A stretch of 64,000 nt of DNA from Myxococcales bacterium (GTDB taxonomy: Bacteria; Myxococcota_A; Polyangia; Palsa-1104): NCBI GenBank assembly GCA_003170275.1, contig PNAM01000058.1, positions 31,280 to 95,279 on the forward strand, in the 5' to 3' direction. Positions 27,862-36,683 of this stretch are shown here, piece by piece. The position numbers and the translations under genes are program-made. A model generated the notes under the pieces. It made no database searches, was not told the DNA's origin, and worked only from the letters and a program-made list of their open reading frames with translations. Within the stretch, counting starts at the first letter, position 1, and every line of letters starts with the position of its first letter.

Positions 27862-28776
27862 TTAGCCCAATCGGCGGCGCAGCTCTTTGAGCGTTCCCGT
27901 CGCCGAGGCGCGCTGGTCGCCGCGCACGATCAGCGCGTCGAGGAGCTGCCGGGTCTGGCCCGCGATCTTGGGTCCGTGCACGCGCCACATGTCGAGCAGA
28001 TCCTTGCCGGCCATGCGCGGCGCCGCCTTGAGCACCGTCGACAGCACCACCTTCGGCGCCAGGCCGAACAGCCGCCCGAGGTTCGGTGCGACCGCGCCCA
28101 CGCCTTCGCGCACCCCGGCCGAGGCCAGCCCGCGCAGCTCGGCGTCGTTCGACCACGCGCCGAAATCCCACCCCGCCAGCTCGAGCGCCGCGAGCAGCGG
28201 CATGCCGGCGGCCAGCACCGCGTCGCGCGCGCGTCCGACCGAGCGCAGCGCCTTCGAGGCCAGCCCGCCCGCGCTCAGATCCTTGGCCAGCTCGTCGGCG
28301 AACGGCTTGGCCGCGTCGTCGCCTTCCCAGGTGATGATCGTGCGCGCGAACGGCGGGTTCCACCACTTGATCGCGTCCCCGTCGGGGTAGGCCTTGAACA
28401 TGGGCATGATCTGCACCACCGGCCGACCCGGGAACCGCGCGCGAATCCGCTGCAGATCGTCCATCCCCGCCGAGGCCGACGCGATGCGCGCCTCGAAGGG
28501 GATCCGTGCGACCACGTCGAGCGCTTCGTCGAGCTGGTCGGCGCGCACCGCCAGGATCACCGTGTCCGCCGCCGGCAACACCTGGTGCGGCTCGATCGCC
28601 AGCGGCCGTTCGCGCACGTGCAGCTCGCCCGAGCGCGCATCGAGCAGCTTGACGCGCGTCAGCGTTGCCTTGCGCCCCTTGCGTACGTAGTAGGTGACCT
28701 CGTTGGCCTTGGTCACCTCGAGAAACCGCGTCAACAACGCGCCGACCGCACCCGCGCCCACCATCAGGATCCGCAT
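27862..28776 (-). CDS. Ketopantoate reductase-like dehydrogenase (ApbA/PanE superfamily)
   Basis: A 304-residue protein with an N-terminal NAD(P) Rossmann fold (MRILMVGAGAVGALLTRFLE) and a helical C-terminal half. The N-terminal motif and AVRADQLDEAL fit ApbA/PanE-like reductases, but the usual PanE catalytic Lys motif of the C-terminal domain is not obvious, so substrate and even activity are uncertain. It lies 27 bp upstream of hemE on the same strand and may be co-transcribed with it. Confidence 0.75.
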   Translation of the reverse strand: MRILMVGAGAVGALLTRFLEVTKANEVTYYVRKGRKATLTRVKLLDARSGELHVRERPLAIEPHQVLPAADTVILAVRADQLDEALDVVARIPFEARIASASAGMDDLQRIRARFPGRPVVQIMPMFKAYPDGDAIKWWNPPFARTIITWEGDDAAKPFADELAKDLSAGGLASKALRSVGRARDAVLAAGMPLLAALELAGWDFGAWSNDAELRGLASAGVREGVGAVAPNLGRLFGLAPKVVLSTVLKAAPRMAGKDLLDMWRVHGPKIAGQTRQLLDALIVRGDQRASATGTLKELRRRLG

Positions 28777-28821
28777 GCGCCCTTATAGGCGCTGCCTCCC
28801 CTTTAGACAACCGGCGCGCCG

Positions 28822-30264
28822 CTAGCGGGTCTGGCTGATGATCTTCTGCGGGCCGGTGGCCTTGCCCTGGCGTCGCTGCAGGCGACCCAGGCCGTCGTAG
28901 GCCGCGTACTTGAACATGTCGCCCAGCGTCGGGAAGTTGAAGACCTGATCGATGAAGTCGTCGAGCCCGCCGCCAAAGTGGATCACCGACTGCCCGACGT
29001 GCACCAGCTCGGTGGCGCGCTCACCGACGATGTGGCAGCCGATCAGCTTCTTGTCCTCGACCTGGAAGATCAGCTTGACCATGCCCTCGGTGTCGCCGCA
29101 GATCTGCCCGCGCGCGTTGTCGCGGTAGAACGCCCTGCCGACCTCGAAGTCGATCCCCTTCTTCTTGGCCGACTCCTCGGTCTCGCCGACCATCGACACC
29201 TCGGGGATGGTGTACAGCCCGTAGGGAAACCCCGTCGAGACCTTGGTCTTGTACTTGATGTCGAACGCGTGGCACGCGGCGACGCGTCCCTGCTCCATGG
29301 CCACCGACGCGAGCGCCGGAAAGCCGATCACGTCGCCGGTGGCGTAGATGCGGCCGCCCTTGGCGCCCTCGACCTGGAAGAACTGGTTGCACTTGAGGAG
29401 CCCGCGGCTGTCGGTCTGGATGCCCACCGTCTCGAGCCCCAGGCTGCGGGTGTTGCCCGAGCGTCCGCCCGCGAACAACAGGCGCTCGCACTCCAGCACC
29501 CGCCCGTCGTCGAGGGTGCAGGTGAGCACGCCGTTCTTGCGGCTCACGTCGACCACGTTCTTCTTGAGCACGAACTCCACGCCCAGGCGGGCCATCTGCC
29601 CGGACAAGATCTGGTTCACCTCTTGATCGAGGAACCCGAGGATCTGATCGCGCCCTTCGACCACCATGCACTTGGTGCCGAGGGCCGCGAAGATCGACGC
29701 GTACTCGCAGCCGATCACGCCGCCGCCCAGGATGACCATCGCGTTGGGGATCTTGTCGAGCCGCAGGATCGAGTCCGCGTCGTCGACGTTGGGATCCTCG
29801 AACGGCACGTAGGCGGGCTTGAACGGCGACGAGCCGACCGCCAGCAGCACCGCGTCGCTGGTGACCCGCTTGGGCCCTTCGGGCGTGAGGATCTCGACCG
29901 TGTGCTCGCCGACGAAGCGCGCCTCTCCCTCGATCAGGTCGACGTGGTGGCGCTCGAAGTTCTTGCGGATGCGATCGCGCTCGGTGTTCAGCACCGGCTC
30001 TTGCCGGCACATGAGCTCGGGCACCGAGACACCCTCGCGCAGCTGGCAGGACATGCCGTACATGTCCCGCTGCTTCCAGCCGGAGAGGTAGAGCGAGGTT
30101 TCTCTTAGGGTTTTCGATGGGAGCGTGCCGGTGTTCACGCACGCGCCGCCGACTGCTTTCGCCTTCTCGACGACGGCGACGCGCTTGCCGAAGTACGCCG
30201 CCTGGACCGCGCCCTTCTCACCGGCCGGTCCCGACCCGATGACGAGCCAGTCGTATTCGAACAT
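28822..30264 (-). CDS. sthA: Soluble pyridine nucleotide transhydrogenase
   Basis: A 480-residue FAD flavoprotein exchanging hydride between NADPH and NAD+. FAD motif DWLVIGSGPAGEKGA, then the redox-motif region GGACVNTGTLPSKTLRE. Here Cys42 is followed five residues later by Thr47 rather than Cys, as in SthA and unlike lipoamide dehydrogenase, which argues for transhydrogenase. An NAD-binding VILGGGVIGCEYASIFAALG, FAD-binding RIYATGDVIGFPALAS and a C-terminal dimerisation domain complete the family. Start at MFEYDW (30264). Confidence 0.93.
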   Translation of the reverse strand: MFEYDWLVIGSGPAGEKGAVQAAYFGKRVAVVEKAKAVGGACVNTGTLPSKTLRETSLYLSGWKQRDMYGMSCQLREGVSVPELMCRQEPVLNTERDRIRKNFERHHVDLIEGEARFVGEHTVEILTPEGPKRVTSDAVLLAVGSSPFKPAYVPFEDPNVDDADSILRLDKIPNAMVILGGGVIGCEYASIFAALGTKCMVVEGRDQILGFLDQEVNQILSGQMARLGVEFVLKKNVVDVSRKNGVLTCTLDDGRVLECERLLFAGGRSGNTRSLGLETVGIQTDSRGLLKCNQFFQVEGAKGGRIYATGDVIGFPALASVAMEQGRVAACHAFDIKYKTKVSTGFPYGLYTIPEVSMVGETEESAKKKGIDFEVGRAFYRDNARGQICGDTEGMVKLIFQVEDKKLIGCHIVGERATELVHVGQSVIHFGGGLDDFIDQVFNFPTLGDMFKYAAYDGLGRLQRRQGKATGPQKIISQTR

Positions 30265-30304
30265 GGCCTGGAAGTCTACGTGAGGGACGGAGAGACGGAA
30301 AGCG

Positions 30305-30679
30305 CTACTTCTGCGCGGCGAGGTCGCTGCGGCGCCAGCGCGGCGGCTGGAAATAGACCTTGCCGCCCTCCTCATGATAGCCGGCCGGAACCAGCTTGTA
30401 GCCGTCCTTCTGGTTCTGCACCTGGCCCTGGTGCCACAGCCAGTTGCCGGCCACCGGCTGGTAGTAGCCCGGCATCCACACCTCGCCCGACTGAAGGGAC
30501 GGCACGTCCTCCTTGAGCGGCGAAGGCGGGTTCGACTGCATCGGCTCGTAGACGTACCCCTTGGACTCGTTCTTCGCCGGGCTGGTCCCAGCGGTCTTGC
30601 CACCCACGAAGTTTCCGTCGATCGCGGCGCAACCACCAGCCAGGGAGAAGAGCGAGAGGACAATCAGGGTTCGCTTCAT
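30305..30679 (-). CDS. Small lipoprotein with YXWGXW-like motif
   Basis: A 124-residue lipoprotein (lipobox L-A-G-G-C, Cys17). The mature part contains WMPGYYQPVAGNWLWHQGQV and VPAGYHEEGGKVYFQPPRW, resembling the YXWGXW repeat found in secreted lipoproteins of Deltaproteobacteria and others; role unknown. It follows the sthA start with 40 bp between on the same strand, upstream in transcription. Confidence 0.7.
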   Translation of the reverse strand: MKRTLIVLSLFSLAGGCAAIDGNFVGGKTAGTSPAKNESKGYVYEPMQSNPPSPLKEDVPSLQSGEVWMPGYYQPVAGNWLWHQGQVQNQKDGYKLVPAGYHEEGGKVYFQPPRWRRSDLAAQK

Positions 30680-30801
30680 TGGTCAGGGCCTCCGAAGACC
30701 AATATACGAAAAATACTCAATGGAATCAAGTAGTAAGATATGCAGTGTTACTTACAGTGCTTTCGCGTGAAGGCGCTGATTTGGATTTTCGCGTACGCGA
30801 T

Positions 30802-31524
30802 CTACGACAGTCGGGCGAGACGTTGCAGCCGGCGCGCGGCGCGCAAGCGAGGCAGGCGGACGATCAGCTTCTTGGTCCACGCGCGGCGCATCGATTTCTC
30901 GACGGCAAGCGCGTGCTCGTGCGCCTCGTCGTAGCTCATTCCGGCGCGCATCAGCTCGAGCTCGTGCGCCTCGTGCGCGAGCGTGAAGTCGAGCTCTCGC
31001 TCGGCGACCGCGTCGTCGATCCAGATGTGGCGACGGGGAATGAACCGATAGCGCCAGTGGTGTCCGCCGTGCGTGAAGTTGGGATCGAAGCGATCGCGCA
31101 CCGCGCGCCCGTCGACGATCCAGATCTCGTCCCCGTCGAGCTGCGCCAGCGGAGTCTTGAGCACCAGGGCACGCGACTGGGCGACCGGCAGCCGCGGCGC
31201 CAGCAGCTCGGCCCGACGCTCGCGCCGTTCGATGCGGTTGGCGCGCGCCAGCGCCTGCAGGTACGGCACGCCCCTGCCCATGAGCGCGCGCTCGTGGAGC
31301 TGGTGGTGGCAAAGGAAATCGAGCTCGCCGGCGCCGGGGGCCTCGCGGTCGATCCACACCTCGCCGGCGGGGATGTAGCTGCGAGTGAAGTGATGGGCCC
31401 CATTCGTGAAGTCCACGTCGGCGTGGTTCCGAATCCAGGTCCCATCGACCAGCCAGCAACGAATGCGCTCGAACGTGCCGAGATGCGCGAGATAGGGCTT
31501 GCGCATACCCAAAGTGTAACTCAT
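30802..31524 (-). CDS. Protein of two tandem copies of a His-rich ~85-residue domain
   Basis: A 240-residue protein made of an internal duplication. Copy 1 (~24-101) and copy 2 (~138-215) align along V-D-G-x-x-[IV]-R, D-x-x-F-T-x-G-x-H-H, [IV]-P-x-x-x-[IV]-W-I-D and E-L-D-F-x3-H-x2-H-E-x2-L-M-x2-G-x-x-Y. The repeated H-x2-H-E with preceding HH suggests a metal site in each copy, but this is not a canonical HExxH zinc protease. No signal peptide or membrane helix. The C-terminal tail is Arg-rich. Start may be ATG 31524 or ATG 31506. Family not recognised. Confidence 0.75.
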   Translation of the reverse strand: MSYTLGMRKPYLAHLGTFERIRCWLVDGTWIRNHADVDFTNGAHHFTRSYIPAGEVWIDREAPGAGELDFLCHHQLHERALMGRGVPYLQALARANRIERRERRAELLAPRLPVAQSRALVLKTPLAQLDGDEIWIVDGRAVRDRFDPNFTHGGHHWRYRFIPRRHIWIDDAVAERELDFTLAHEAHELELMRAGMSYDEAHEHALAVEKSMRRAWTKKLIVRLPRLRAARRLQRLARLS

Positions 31525-31562
31525 TTGGCGGGGTTATGCTGGGGGGTCACTTGGCCCCGGCG

Positions 31563-31582
31563 CCTGGGTCTGGAGACCCTGG
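31563..31582. promoter_or_regulatory. Imperfect palindrome in divergent intergenic region (possible operator)
   Basis: A 20-bp imperfect palindrome with arms GGGTCT and AGACCC around a 2-base centre, extended by one mismatch, lies in the 149-bp gap between the duplicated-domain gene and the repeat-bearing lipoprotein gene, which diverge from here. It could bind a dimeric regulator. No clear sigma-70 promoter was found with it. Low confidence. Confidence 0.25.
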
Positions 31583-31673
31583 AAGCCCGCGTCCCTACTA
31601 ATGATTTCAATGACCTATATGTAGGTGGAGCTGGCCCCTGGCTTGCTTTGGGTTCCCGCACCTAGGAGTCCCA

Positions 31674-32864
31674 ATGCGCCGGAGCCTGATCTCGCTGAGC
31701 CTGGTCGTTTCGCTGGTTGGTTGCGCTGGAGAGACCGGCGGTGGTGGTAGCAACGGACAGCCCGGCGATCCGAACTCCAAGGGCGCCTCGATGAACGGCA
31801 CCGCGGGTGGAACGGGTGGAACCGGCGGCACGGGTGGCACGGGTACGGGTGGAACCGGCGGCACGGGTGGCACGGGTACGGGCGGAACCGGCGGCACGGG
31901 CGGAGCCGGCGGCGGCACGGGCGGCACCGGCGCGCTGTTGATCGCCGGCGGCTACGATGTGACCACTCAGTTCAACCTGCTCGACGCGCTCCCGCCGGAC
32001 GTCAAGGAAGCGTTCTCGCTCACGCTCGAGTTCGCCGACAGCCCAGGCAACTTCCTGCTCGACATGGCCGGCCGCCTGCCGATCATCAAGTACGTCGTCG
32101 ACGCCATCAATCTGTTCTCCGGCGTGCACGACAAGGTGGTCCAGGGCATCGACGAGTACATCAACAGCTGGTCGGGCGGCATGATCACCACCATGCACGA
32201 CCTCGCGCAGGACCTCGAGATGGCGCTGCGCGGGCTCAAGGCGCACAACCACCTGGTGGTCGGCACGCCCGACGCCGCCGGCAATGTGACCGTCGCCGAC
32301 ACGCTGACCGACCTGACCTTCACCTATAAGAAGATCGACTACCCGTACGCGCAGTCGGCCAAGGCGCAGGTGACGGGCTCGTACAGCGGGCTCAAGCTGA
32401 CCGTCGCCACGCACGCGTACGACAAGGGCGTCAACGTCGGCGGGCTGCTGGTCGACCTGATCGACAACGTGGCGCTGCCGCAGCTCACCGGCGTGGACAG
32501 CCTGGGCGCGTTTCTCAACCAGCTGGTCAACTGCGGGGGCGTCGGCGACTGGGTATGGAGCTACATCGGCAACTGGTGCCTCGGGCAGCAGTGCATCTAC
32601 CAGTACATCAACGCCAACGACATCGGAAAGCTGTGCACCGCCGCGCTCGACGCCGCCGGCAAGGCGATCGAGGACAAGCTGGCCAGCCTCGATGCGCCGG
32701 GCATGATGTCGATGTCGACCGGCTCGTCGCTGCTGCTCGAGCAGAAGGGCCACACAGGGCACGCCGACACCATGATGGGCGGCACCTGGGCGCTCACGCT
32801 GCCGATCGGCGTCGGCAACCTGACCCTGCCAGGTGAGTTCAGCGGGGTTTCTGCGCAGCCTTAG
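31674..32864 (+). CDS. Secreted lipoprotein with Gly-Gly-Thr repeat linker
   Basis: A 396-residue lipoprotein (AGGAG at 31664-31668; lipobox L-V-G-C, Cys17). Residues ~43-87 are a Gly/Thr low-complexity linker encoded by tandem repeats, which would act as a flexible spacer from the outer membrane. The C-terminal domain (~90-396) has amphipathic helices (DLAQDLEMALRGLKAHNH), a paired-Cys loop (NWCLGQQCIYQYIN) and Met-rich MMSMSTG, and is not a recognised family. The stop overlaps the convergent ferredoxin gene by 26 bp. Confidence 0.75.
   Translation: MRRSLISLSLVVSLVGCAGETGGGGSNGQPGDPNSKGASMNGTAGGTGGTGGTGGTGTGGTGGTGGTGTGGTGGTGGAGGGTGGTGALLIAGGYDVTTQFNLLDALPPDVKEAFSLTLEFADSPGNFLLDMAGRLPIIKYVVDAINLFSGVHDKVVQGIDEYINSWSGGMITTMHDLAQDLEMALRGLKAHNHLVVGTPDAAGNVTVADTLTDLTFTYKKIDYPYAQSAKAQVTGSYSGLKLTVATHAYDKGVNVGGLLVDLIDNVALPQLTGVDSLGAFLNQLVNCGGVGDWVWSYIGNWCLGQQCIYQYINANDIGKLCTAALDAAGKAIEDKLASLDAPGMMSMSTGSSLLLEQKGHTGHADTMMGGTWALTLPIGVGNLTLPGEFSGVSAQP
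31800..31933 (+). repeat. In-frame GC-rich tandem repeat coding Gly-Gly-Thr
   Basis: Degenerate 6-9 bp units (GGT/GGC-GGA/GGC-AC[GC]) arranged in a higher-order period of about 33 bp, seen as two nearly identical consecutive copies near 31815-31880. All units keep the lipoprotein reading frame, so changes in copy number by slippage would alter linker length without a frameshift. Confidence 0.8.
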
Positions 32865-33153
32865 CCGCGTCGGGCAACAGCACGGTCACGTCACCGCCGC
32901 GCACCGCACACTGACAGGACAGCCGCATCTTGGTGATGAAGTAGGTGTTGCCCAGGTGCTTCTGCTCGTCGCGGTTGATCGGCGTCAGGAACTCGGCGCC
33001 GGCGACGATCTTCACCCGGCACAAGCCGCAGGTCGCCTTGCCCACGCAGGCCGTCGGAACCGGAACGTTGTGACGCCGCGCGGCTTCGAAGACCGTCTCT
33101 CCGTCCGTACAGTCGACCGTCACATCGAACGGGAGGAAGGTCACCCGTGGCAC
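32839..33153 (-). CDS. [2Fe-2S] ferredoxin (plant/vertebrate type)
   Basis: A 104-residue electron carrier with GTG start at 33153. The beta-grasp fold shows VTFLPFDVTVDCTDGETVFEAARRHNVPVP followed (stated in pieces) by the cluster ligands C-x5-C-x2-C (ACVGKATCGLC) and a distal Cys in LSCQCAV. This spacing fits the adrenodoxin-like or bacterial Isc/chloroplast-like 2Fe-2S group. Its partner is not evident from neighbours. It diverges from the propeller lipoprotein (99 bp) and its stop end overlaps the lipoprotein at 31674-32864. Confidence 0.88.
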   Translation of the reverse strand: MPRVTFLPFDVTVDCTDGETVFEAARRHNVPVPTACVGKATCGLCRVKIVAGAEFLTPINRDEQKHLGNTYFITKMRLSCQCAVRGGDVTVLLPDAAKAAQKPR

Positions 33154-33252
33154 TCGTTTTGTGTAGCACGGAAATGATGTTCCCTCGACGAGTAAGCCGC
33201 GCGCCAAAGCACGTCGAGATCGCGCGGCCCGCGGTTTGCGAGGTAGGTGGGC

Positions 33253-34611
33253 ATGCGCAAGACCCTCGTGCTCGTGCTGCTCGCCGCCGGTTGTGGATCG
33301 TCGAACACTCCCCCGCGCATCATTGAGAGCGCCGACGCCGGCACGCCCGGCGAGCCGCCGATGGATCTCGCGATGGCGGACCAGGGCCTGCCGCACCACG
33401 AAGGCGGCGAAGGCGACGGCGGCGTGATCAGCGACGGCGGGATCGGCGCGAGCGACGCGGCGCCGATGAAGCCGCCGATGGGCGACGGCGGCGTGTTCGT
33501 GCCGCCGCCCCCGTCGGATCCGGCGGTGGTCCACGCGCCCGCGACGCCGATCAGCGTCGGGCTCCTGTTGCCGGGCGTGAACGTGCTCGACGTCGCCGTC
33601 GATCAGGGCGGCGGCGTGTGGGCGGTGAGCGCGAGCGCCGTCTATTACTTTGCGCCCGGACAGGCGGCGCCGTTCACCTACGATCAGACGAGCGGCCTGG
33701 CGCGCGGCCAGTCCACCTGGACCGATACCTGGTTCTCGCCGGGCACCTATCCGGTGACCTTCCAGAGCGTGTCGGCCGGGATGCCGGGCCAGGCGATCGT
33801 CGGCAACATCGGCGAGATCGCCGACCGGCTGCAGGTGAACCCGTCGACCGGCGCGGTGATCAAGATCGACAACATGCAGGTCACCATGGCCAACACCAAC
33901 GCCGCGGAATTTCCCGAGCACCTCAAGCGCGTGGTCGCGGTGTGGCGATCGGTGGTCGATCTGAACGGCACGCTCGAGGGCACCGCGTACCTCGGCGGCT
34001 TCCACGGCTTCTATGCGTTTCACGGGCTCACCGCCGACTGCGGCTGCCTGGCGTTCGAGGAGCACCAGCACTACATCACCGACACCGCGATCGGCGGCGG
34101 CGACGTCAAGGGGCTGGCGATCACCTCGACCGGCGACCTGTACCAGGGTGACCGCGACTTCGTGACGCTCTTGCCGCAGCGATCGAGGGGCGCGACCACC
34201 GGTCTGTTCGACTACGACTTCACCTGGGGCATCGACGTGTTTCCCAACGTGCGCGACGAGGTGAACGCGCTCGCCGCCGACGCCTCGGACGGCGTGTACG
34301 TCGCGTCGGAAGGCAACGGCCTGGCGTATCTGGCGCCGGCCACGCACGCCGCCAGCTACTGGTCGAGCGCCACGCGGCTGCCGCAGAACCGCGTGCGCGG
34401 CGTCGCGCTCGATGCGCAGGGCGACGTGTGGATCGGCACCGCGCAGGCCGGCGTGGCGCGCTACCGCCCGTCGACCGACGCGTGGACCTACTACACGCAG
34501 GCGAGCGGCCTGCCGTCGGCCGGCGTCAACACCGTCTACTTCGACAAGCTCACCGGCGGCGCCAGGATCTACCTCGCCACCGATAACGGCATCGCCATCG
34601 CCACGCCCTAG
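33253..34611 (+). CDS. Lipoprotein with two-component-regulator-propeller-like repeats
   Basis: A 452-residue lipoprotein (MRKTLVLVLLAAGC, Cys14) with an Asp/Gly/Pro-rich spacer (~20-95) followed by a beta-propeller. Repeats read like Reg_prop blades: VLDVAVDQGGGVWAVSASAV, LAITSTGDLYQGD, ALAADASDGVYVASEGNGLA, RGVALDAQGDVWIGTAQAGV and VNTVYFDKLTGG. Such propellers usually act as sensor or binding domains; here there is no signalling output, so it is a surface-tethered propeller of unknown ligand. ATG 33253 preferred over GTG 33247. Confidence 0.8.
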   Translation: MRKTLVLVLLAAGCGSSNTPPRIIESADAGTPGEPPMDLAMADQGLPHHEGGEGDGGVISDGGIGASDAAPMKPPMGDGGVFVPPPPSDPAVVHAPATPISVGLLLPGVNVLDVAVDQGGGVWAVSASAVYYFAPGQAAPFTYDQTSGLARGQSTWTDTWFSPGTYPVTFQSVSAGMPGQAIVGNIGEIADRLQVNPSTGAVIKIDNMQVTMANTNAAEFPEHLKRVVAVWRSVVDLNGTLEGTAYLGGFHGFYAFHGLTADCGCLAFEEHQHYITDTAIGGGDVKGLAITSTGDLYQGDRDFVTLLPQRSRGATTGLFDYDFTWGIDVFPNVRDEVNALAADASDGVYVASEGNGLAYLAPATHAASYWSSATRLPQNRVRGVALDAQGDVWIGTAQAGVARYRPSTDAWTYYTQASGLPSAGVNTVYFDKLTGGARIYLATDNGIAIATP

Positions 34612-35171
34612 CCCGGCGCGGCGGACAGCTTTCGCGACAGGCGGGTGCTGGTTGCGTCGACGAGCCGCCACGGCTTGTCGGCCCACTCTCCGGCATAGTC
34701 GACGCCGATGCGCGGCGTGGCGGCGATGCGCGGCGCGGGTTCGCCGCGGTCTTCGATCCACACGTGGCCGGTGGTGAGGTCGAGCTGGTTGTGCGCGCGC
34801 GACAGGTGCATGGCGCGGCACAGCTTGCCGGGTCCGTCGGTCTTGCCCTCGACGCCGGGGCCCGGCTCGACCGCGCGCACCAGCACCGCCGCGGGCCGGC
34901 CCTCGGCCTCGCACACCACGTTGAAGCAATCGTACATGCCGTAGATCAAGAACACGTACGCGTGCCCGGGCGGACCGAACAGCACGCGCGCGCGCTTGGT
35001 CGCACCGAAGCGGGCGTGGCAGGCCTGGTCCTCCTGGCCGATGTAGGCCTCGGTCTCGACGATGCGGCCGCACAGCTGCCTGCGCCCGATGCGATGCACC
35101 AGATACTTGCCGATCAGCGCGGTCGCCACCTCGAGACACGGCCGCGCGTAGAAGGCGCGCCTCAGTTTCAC
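34608..35171 (-). CDS. DNA-3-methyladenine glycosylase (MPG/AAG family)
   Basis: A 187-residue base-excision enzyme of the mammalian AAG type, removing alkylated or deaminated purines. Typical motifs: ARPCLEVATALIGKYLV, the catalytic segment GRIVETEAYIGQEDQACHA (Glu39-Thr-Glu41), GPPGHAYVFLIYGMYDCFNVV and GPGKLCRAM. Start GTG 35171 overlaps the stop of the upstream exonuclease gene (GTGA), so both are coupled. No E. coli Tag- or AlkA-type features. Confidence 0.93.
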   Translation of the reverse strand: MKLRRAFYARPCLEVATALIGKYLVHRIGRRQLCGRIVETEAYIGQEDQACHARFGATKRARVLFGPPGHAYVFLIYGMYDCFNVVCEAEGRPAAVLVRAVEPGPGVEGKTDGPGKLCRAMHLSRAHNQLDLTTGHVWIEDRGEPAPRIAATPRIGVDYAGEWADKPWRLVDATSTRLSRKLSAAPG

Positions 35172-35887
35172 GACAGCAGCAGGCGCGCGCGGTCGATCTT
35201 GTCGATCACCGCCTGGACGCGGCCGTCGGCCTCGAGCGCCTCGAGCAGCGTGCGCGCCGCCACTTGATAGGCGGGCACGTCGAGGATCCCCTGCAGCAAG
35301 CGGTAGCGCAGGAACAGAAAGGCGGTCTGCGCCACGTCGGTGAGGCAGTAGTTCTTGATCAGCTCGAGCTGCCCGCCGTTGTACAAGCCTTCGACCTGGC
35401 TGCCGTCGACGCCCACCTTGCCGGGCAGCCCGACCACGCGCGCGATCGCGTCGAGCGAGCCGACCCGCGCCGCGCCGTGCTCGGAGAGAAAATCGTACAG
35501 GTCGATGTGCCCCGCGTCGGTGAAGCGATAGCGGTAGTCCTTGTCGGCGAAGAAGAAGCGCAGCGGGATGCCGTGGCGCAGGCAGCGCAGCGCGATCACC
35601 GGCAGATCGAACGAGCGCCCGTTGTAGGTCACCAGGTGCGGTCGATGCTGATCGGCGAAGCTGGCGAAGTCGGTCAGCATGCCCGGCTCGTCCTTGGCCT
35701 CGCCGATCACGCCGAGCCGGCGGAACGCGTAGTTCTCGTCGAGCCACAAGACGCCCAGCACGATCGGCCGGTGCGCGTAGAGCGGCGGGAACGGCCGGTC
35801 CTGGCCGGTGGTCACCTCGGGCGGCGTGTAGAGCTGCGAATCCGGGATGGTCTCGATGTCGAGGACCAGGTAGCTGCGCGCCGACAT
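35168..35887 (-). CDS. PolB-like 3'-5' exonuclease (DEDDy)
   Basis: A 239-residue stand-alone exonuclease related to the proofreading domain of family B polymerases. ExoI LVLDIETIPD (Asp10, Glu12), ExoII LVTYNGRSFDLP (Asp in SFD) and ExoIII YCLTDVAQT (Tyr and Asp) are all in place. It likely trims DNA 3' ends during repair. Coupled to the MPG glycosylase downstream, supporting a repair role. Confidence 0.9.
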   Translation of the reverse strand: MSARSYLVLDIETIPDSQLYTPPEVTTGQDRPFPPLYAHRPIVLGVLWLDENYAFRRLGVIGEAKDEPGMLTDFASFADQHRPHLVTYNGRSFDLPVIALRCLRHGIPLRFFFADKDYRYRFTDAGHIDLYDFLSEHGAARVGSLDAIARVVGLPGKVGVDGSQVEGLYNGGQLELIKNYCLTDVAQTAFLFLRYRLLQGILDVPAYQVAARTLLEALEADGRVQAVIDKIDRARLLLS

Positions 35888-35911
35888 GCGCGGATAGTAA
35901 TGGAAGGATCG

Positions 35912-36649
35912 CTATCCGTCGACGAGGATGGTGCTGCCTTCGGAGAGCGCGGAGGCGGTCATGGCCAGGTAGAAGGTCGCCAGGTCGGTGACCTCGGCGA
36001 GCGTGCGCGAGTCGCTGACGGGCAGCCGCCCGCTCGAGAACTTGACCAGCTCGGTCCAGAACCGGCCGTAGCCGACGATCAGCGCAGCGGCCTCTTGTGT
36101 GAAGAACAGCGAGCCGAGGATCTGCGCCGAGTCGATGCGCTTCTTCGAGAACAGGCTGCCGAAGGTGTGCTCGAACGGTTTTCCGCGCCGCGCCAACGGC
36201 CCGCTCGCGCCGCGCTGCGTGTGCCAGCCCGAGCCGGCGGCGGGGAACTGCGAGACGATGTCGCGGTACAGCTGGTCGCAGATCGAATCGCGCTGCGCGA
36301 GCTGCGAGACGAAGAAGTCGAACACCAGCTTCTCGAACGGCTCGTCGATCGGGTAGGTGACGTAGTGGTAGCAGCCGAGCGGCTTGCCGCGCGCGATCAT
36401 GCACGAGCCGCACTCGGGGATCCCGCGGGCGAACTCGTCGGCGGCGGCGCGGACCTGCGCGTAGTCGAGATCGCGATCCGGCCGGCCGGTGACCTTGACG
36501 CGGATCTGCACCTTGGCGCGCTGCGGCTCGGGCACTTGTTGCTCGATCATGCGCTGATACGCGCGCATCTTGAGCTTGCCGAGAAAACCGTCCTGCCCGA
36601 GCTCCTGCTGAAGGGAGCAGTTGCGCCACCCGATGATGTCCGCACCCAT
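35912..36649 (-). CDS. Protein of unknown function with CxxC motif
   Basis: A 245-residue soluble protein without signal peptide. Features: an N-terminal helical part (LGKLKMRAYQRMIEQQVPEPQR), a Cys pair in IPECGSCMIARGKPLGCYHYVTYP (quoted as CGSC and CYHY), and a helical C-terminal half with LAEVTDLATFYLAMTASA. Three closely spaced cysteines and a His could bind a metal. Not recognised. It lies 24 bp upstream of the PolB-like exonuclease on the same strand, so it may belong to that repair operon. Confidence 0.7.
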   Translation of the reverse strand: MGADIIGWRNCSLQQELGQDGFLGKLKMRAYQRMIEQQVPEPQRAKVQIRVKVTGRPDRDLDYAQVRAAADEFARGIPECGSCMIARGKPLGCYHYVTYPIDEPFEKLVFDFFVSQLAQRDSICDQLYRDIVSQFPAAGSGWHTQRGASGPLARRGKPFEHTFGSLFSKKRIDSAQILGSLFFTQEAAALIVGYGRFWTELVKFSSGRLPVSDSRTLAEVTDLATFYLAMTASALSEGSTILVDG

Positions 36650-36683
36650 ACGAGCATTCTACGCCCTGGAGCGGGGGATCTTG

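Noticed and set aside
31800..31933. CRISPR-like repeat array
   Set aside because: Units are short, contiguous, without spacers, and code a Gly/Thr linker in frame.
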